Below are positions 14,366 through 16,401 of a stretch of 16,401 bases of DNA, one piece after another. The DNA comes from Deltaproteobacteria bacterium (GTDB taxonomy: Bacteria; Desulfobacterota; Desulfobaccia; Desulfobaccales; 0-14-0-80-60-11). The translations under genes and the position numbers were made by a program. Under the pieces are notes generated by a model that was not told the origin of the DNA, searched no databases, and saw only the letters and a list, made by a program, of their open reading frames with translations. Every line of letters begins with the position of its first letter. Within the stretch, counting starts at the first letter, position 1. The stretch covers positions 1-16,401 of the forward strand of contig JAMCQY010000317.1 of assembly GCA_023381945.1 (NCBI GenBank), in the 5' to 3' direction.

Positions 14366-15832
14366 TTACTTTTTCATTGCAGGTAGCTTGATAATAAACT
14401 TGGTTCCCTGGCCCTCAATGCTCTCCACCGCAATATCGCCGTTATGCTGCCGAATGATGCCGTAGCTCACGGAGAGCCCCAGGCCGGTGCCCTTGGTGCT
14501 CTTGGTGGTGAAGAAAGGGTCGAAAATATTGGGCAAAATATCCTTTTGGATGCCGATCCCGGTGTCCCTGACCTCCAGGATGAGGTTACCGCTTTTGGGG
14601 TCATAATCGCCCTTGACAAACAGGTCGCCGCCGTCGGGCATGGCCTGTATGGCATTAATAAACAGGTTGATCAGGACCTGTTCAATCTGAGAAGAGTCCA
14701 CGTAGATTTTCGGTAAATGATCAGGCACCTCCACGTGCTGCTTCACTTTAGCCAGCTTAAAATGGTTGCTCACCAGACTGAGGCTGAGTTGGACGATCTC
14801 CTTGAGATCAACTTCTTGAAGTTCCTGCTTCTTTTGCCGGGAGAAATCCAGCAGGTTTTCCACAATCTTGCGGATGCGCTCTGTCTGATTATAGACATCT
14901 CCCATGAAAGTCTTCTTTTCTTCGTCGCCCAGCATATCATAGACGCTCAGGTAGGTTTGCGCCATCAGGGAGATATTATTGAGGGGGTTGCCCAACTCAT
15001 GGGCTACACCGGAGATCAGCACCCCCAGCGAGGCCAGTTTACCCGCCTGGAGAATTTCGTCTTCCCGCTTTTCCAATTTCCGGGCCATATCGGAGATCGC
15101 CTTGATCGCTATTTCGATTTCGTTGTGCGGTGAGATGGTCTCCACCGCCACCTCATGGAACCGGCCTTCAGACACCTTTTTAATCATGCGGTCCATGATA
15201 TTCAATTCTTTGATGATCAGACTGAAAAAGTATTGCCAGAGGATGAGCTGGATAACGAAAATAATGCACAGAGAAGCTATGAGCATTATGACATTATTAT
15301 TTATGGTATGGCTGACACTTATTCGTTCCTGTCTGAGCAATTGTTCCGATAACGAGGTCAATTCCTGTCCCAATGTTCTGAATGATGCTTCAAAATTGTA
15401 GGGCGGTGTCTTGATTTGAATGACTTTATTGGCCAATGCCTGGTAATCTTTGAAAGTCTTCAGCAAACGATCATATTCCCTCCGCCCCTGTTGTTGCAAG
15501 ATAGGAACCACCGAAGATTTGAATATCATAATGGTTTCCTGTTTTTCTTCTCCCAGCTTGACCAATTCCTGCAGGGCATTGATGTCTTTATACAAGAAGT
15601 AGTTTTTTTCGGCCTTGCGCATCTCCAGAAGGGTGATATTGACATCATCGATTATTTCGATGGAGCGTAATTTCGATAAAACGTTTTCAAAAGAGAAGTA
15701 AACAAACAGACCAAGGATACAGATCAACGTGGCCTGGAGCACTACGGCAATAATGATTCTCTGTTTAATGGTCATCTTGAGGGAACGTCGAGTCCCATAG
15801 ACGAAACGGTGGAGAAATCCCGGCAAAGTCAT
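14366..15832 (-). CDS. Membrane-bound sensor histidine kinase
   Basis: The 488-residue product (ATG at 15832) has two membrane spans, about 25-48 and 179-206. They enclose a roughly 130-residue helical periplasmic sensor whose RKAEKNYFLYKD segment resembles four-helix-bundle sensor modules. A HAMP-like linker (about 207-260) follows. The HisKA domain has the H-box SGVAHELGNPLNN with His278. The HATPase_c domain has the N-box (QVLINLFINAIQAM), G1 (VRDTGIGI), F (FDPFFTTKS) and G2 (GTGLGLS) motifs, so it should be active. A TTG at 15862 would add ten residues but lacks a ribosome site; the ATG has GGAAAA nearby. It follows the DUF202 gene by 35 bases and precedes the receiver by 11. The signal is unknown. 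Confidence 0.93.
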   Translation of the reverse strand: MTLPGFLHRFVYGTRRSLKMTIKQRIIIAVVLQATLICILGLFVYFSFENVLSKLRSIEIIDDVNITLLEMRKAEKNYFLYKDINALQELVKLGEEKQETIMIFKSSVVPILQQQGRREYDRLLKTFKDYQALANKVIQIKTPPYNFEASFRTLGQELTSLSEQLLRQERISVSHTINNNVIMLIASLCIIFVIQLILWQYFFSLIIKELNIMDRMIKKVSEGRFHEVAVETISPHNEIEIAIKAISDMARKLEKREDEILQAGKLASLGVLISGVAHELGNPLNNISLMAQTYLSVYDMLGDEEKKTFMGDVYNQTERIRKIVENLLDFSRQKKQELQEVDLKEIVQLSLSLVSNHFKLAKVKQHVEVPDHLPKIYVDSSQIEQVLINLFINAIQAMPDGGDLFVKGDYDPKSGNLILEVRDTGIGIQKDILPNIFDPFFTTKSTKGTGLGLSVSYGIIRQHNGDIAVESIEGQGTKFIIKLPAMKK

Positions 15833-15867
15833 GGCTTTTCCATTCGACTGGGCGAAAAGCAAGCCAA

Positions 15868-16401
15868 CTAAAAAGCGCCAAAGCGGTGGGACTGTATCGC
15901 ATCTTCCACCCGTTTCTCAATGGCCTCTGGGGCCAGTTCTTTTTCCAGGCGGACCATCATTTTGCGCTCAACCCGGTACGATTTGATCCACAATTTGGCG
16001 GCCGCGCCGATGCTGAGCAACCCCACTGCGGTGATGACCACATCAATACCTGACCAGGGGCCAACTCCAAAGAGCCGGGTAAAAAACGTCCCCAAAGCGA
16101 TGAAGCCCAGGCCGGTGCGCAAGTAGGAAAGTTCCGTCCGCTGCTTGGCTAACAAGGTCCGAAATTGGGACAGATTGGTGCGGGACTGGGCCAGACCGGT
16201 ACGGGCGCCACTCATGCGGGTACGGACTTCGGCCAGCTTATTGCGCATTTCGGCCCATTCGGTCCGGCTTTGCGACCAATCAGTACGATTCTTGGCCAGA
16301 GCGGTGCGGTCATCGGCCAGCTCAGTCCTTCTCGTGGAGAGCTCGGTACGGTGTTCCGCCAGACTGGTGCGCCGGTTGGCCAGTTCCGTGCGTTTATTGG
16401 C
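15868..16401 (-). CDS. DUF202 membrane protein with long RTxLAxx heptad array, 5' end missing
   Basis: At least 177 residues are visible; the frame is still open at the right edge, so the true start lies outside. The C-terminal part fits DUF202 (YidH-like): an R-T-x-L-S-x-x-R-T-G-L signature, then a hydrophobic segment (GLGFIALGTFF) and a second one (VVITAVGLLSIGAAAKLWI), ending in a charged tail. Everything upstream is an exact seven-residue repeat, R-T-x-(L/W/M)-(A/S/G)-x-x, in 14 consecutive copies (16392 down to 16099). An internal ATG at 16248 would give a 126-residue protein, but the array continues unbroken above it, so I take it as internal. It is the first visible gene of the kinase operon. 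Function is unknown; role in the membrane is inferred. Confidence 0.85.
   Translation of the reverse strand, partial: ANKRTELANRRTSLAEHRTELSTRRTELADDRTALAKNRTDWSQSRTEWAEMRNKLAEVRTRMSGARTGLAQSRTNLSQFRTLLAKQRTELSYLRTGLGFIALGTFFTRLFGVGPWSGIDVVITAVGLLSIGAAAKLWIKSYRVERKMMVRLEKELAPEAIEKRVEDAIQSHRFGAF
16099..16392 (-). repeat. 21-bp coding tandem repeat, 14 degenerate units
   Basis: Units of exactly 21 bases encode R-T-x-L-(A/S)-x-x. Arg is kept in 14 of 14 units, Thr in 13, a large hydrophobic residue (Leu 11, Trp 2, Met 1) at position 4 in all, and Ala/Ser/Gly at position 5 in all. Codons for the same residue differ between units (Arg as CGC, CGT, CGG or AGG), so the array is old and kept by selection on protein rather than a recent slippage product. 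The three residues at the right edge (A-N-K) fit the end of another unit. Confidence 0.85.

Overview
The window is GC-rich (by eye) chromosomal DNA, apparently from a Desulfobacterota (former delta-proteobacterial) organism. I infer this from the gene set: a type II secretion/pseudopilus operon, a DHH-CBS-CBS-tRNA nucleotidyltransferase fusion, a NimA-like flavoprotein, tandem universal stress proteins next to a two-component pair, and gaps crowded with short palindromic repeats. No rRNA, tRNA, CRISPR, transposase or phage gene was seen. Nearly all genes read on the minus strand; only the xerD pair at 8282-11820 reads on the plus strand.

Region 1 (1-3473, minus) is a secretion/pseudopilus operon. 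In transcription order it holds a small membrane protein with a DUF4124-like motif and a Pro-rich tail, the GspE ATPase, the GspF platform protein and the first 27 residues of a GspG-type major pseudopilin that runs off the left edge. Region 2 (3648-7892, minus) is a housekeeping and metabolic run: RlmB-type 23S rRNA methyltransferase, NimA-like FMN protein, TsaC/YrdC tRNA threonylcarbamoyladenosine synthase, ROK glucokinase (TGATG overlap with tsaC), a cluster of hairpins, then a lone DegT-type PLP aminotransferase.

Region 3 (7893-8281) is a divergent gap holding a 112-bp composite palindromic element and an AT-rich promoter-like zone. Region 4 (8282-11820, plus) is a XerD-type tyrosine recombinase overlapping by ATGA an 885-residue DHH-DHHA1-CBS-CBS-nucleotidyltransferase. 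Region 5 (11821-12178) is a non-coding convergent gap packed with repeats, including a roughly 139-bp element with 21-bp imperfect inverted ends.

Region 6 (12179-16401, minus) looks like one signalling operon: a DUF202 membrane protein, a membrane histidine kinase, a receiver-only response regulator and two tandem-domain universal stress proteins. The most unusual item is the DUF202 protein. Its visible N-terminal part is at least 14 consecutive exact seven-residue repeats of the form R-T-x-L-(A/S)-x-x, apparently an expansion of the family's own RTxLAxxRTxLA signature. The array continues past the right edge.

At least six small palindrome families occupy gaps between genes. The same GCGGAC/GTCCGC family occurs in both the gspF-gspG gap and the usp-usp gap.
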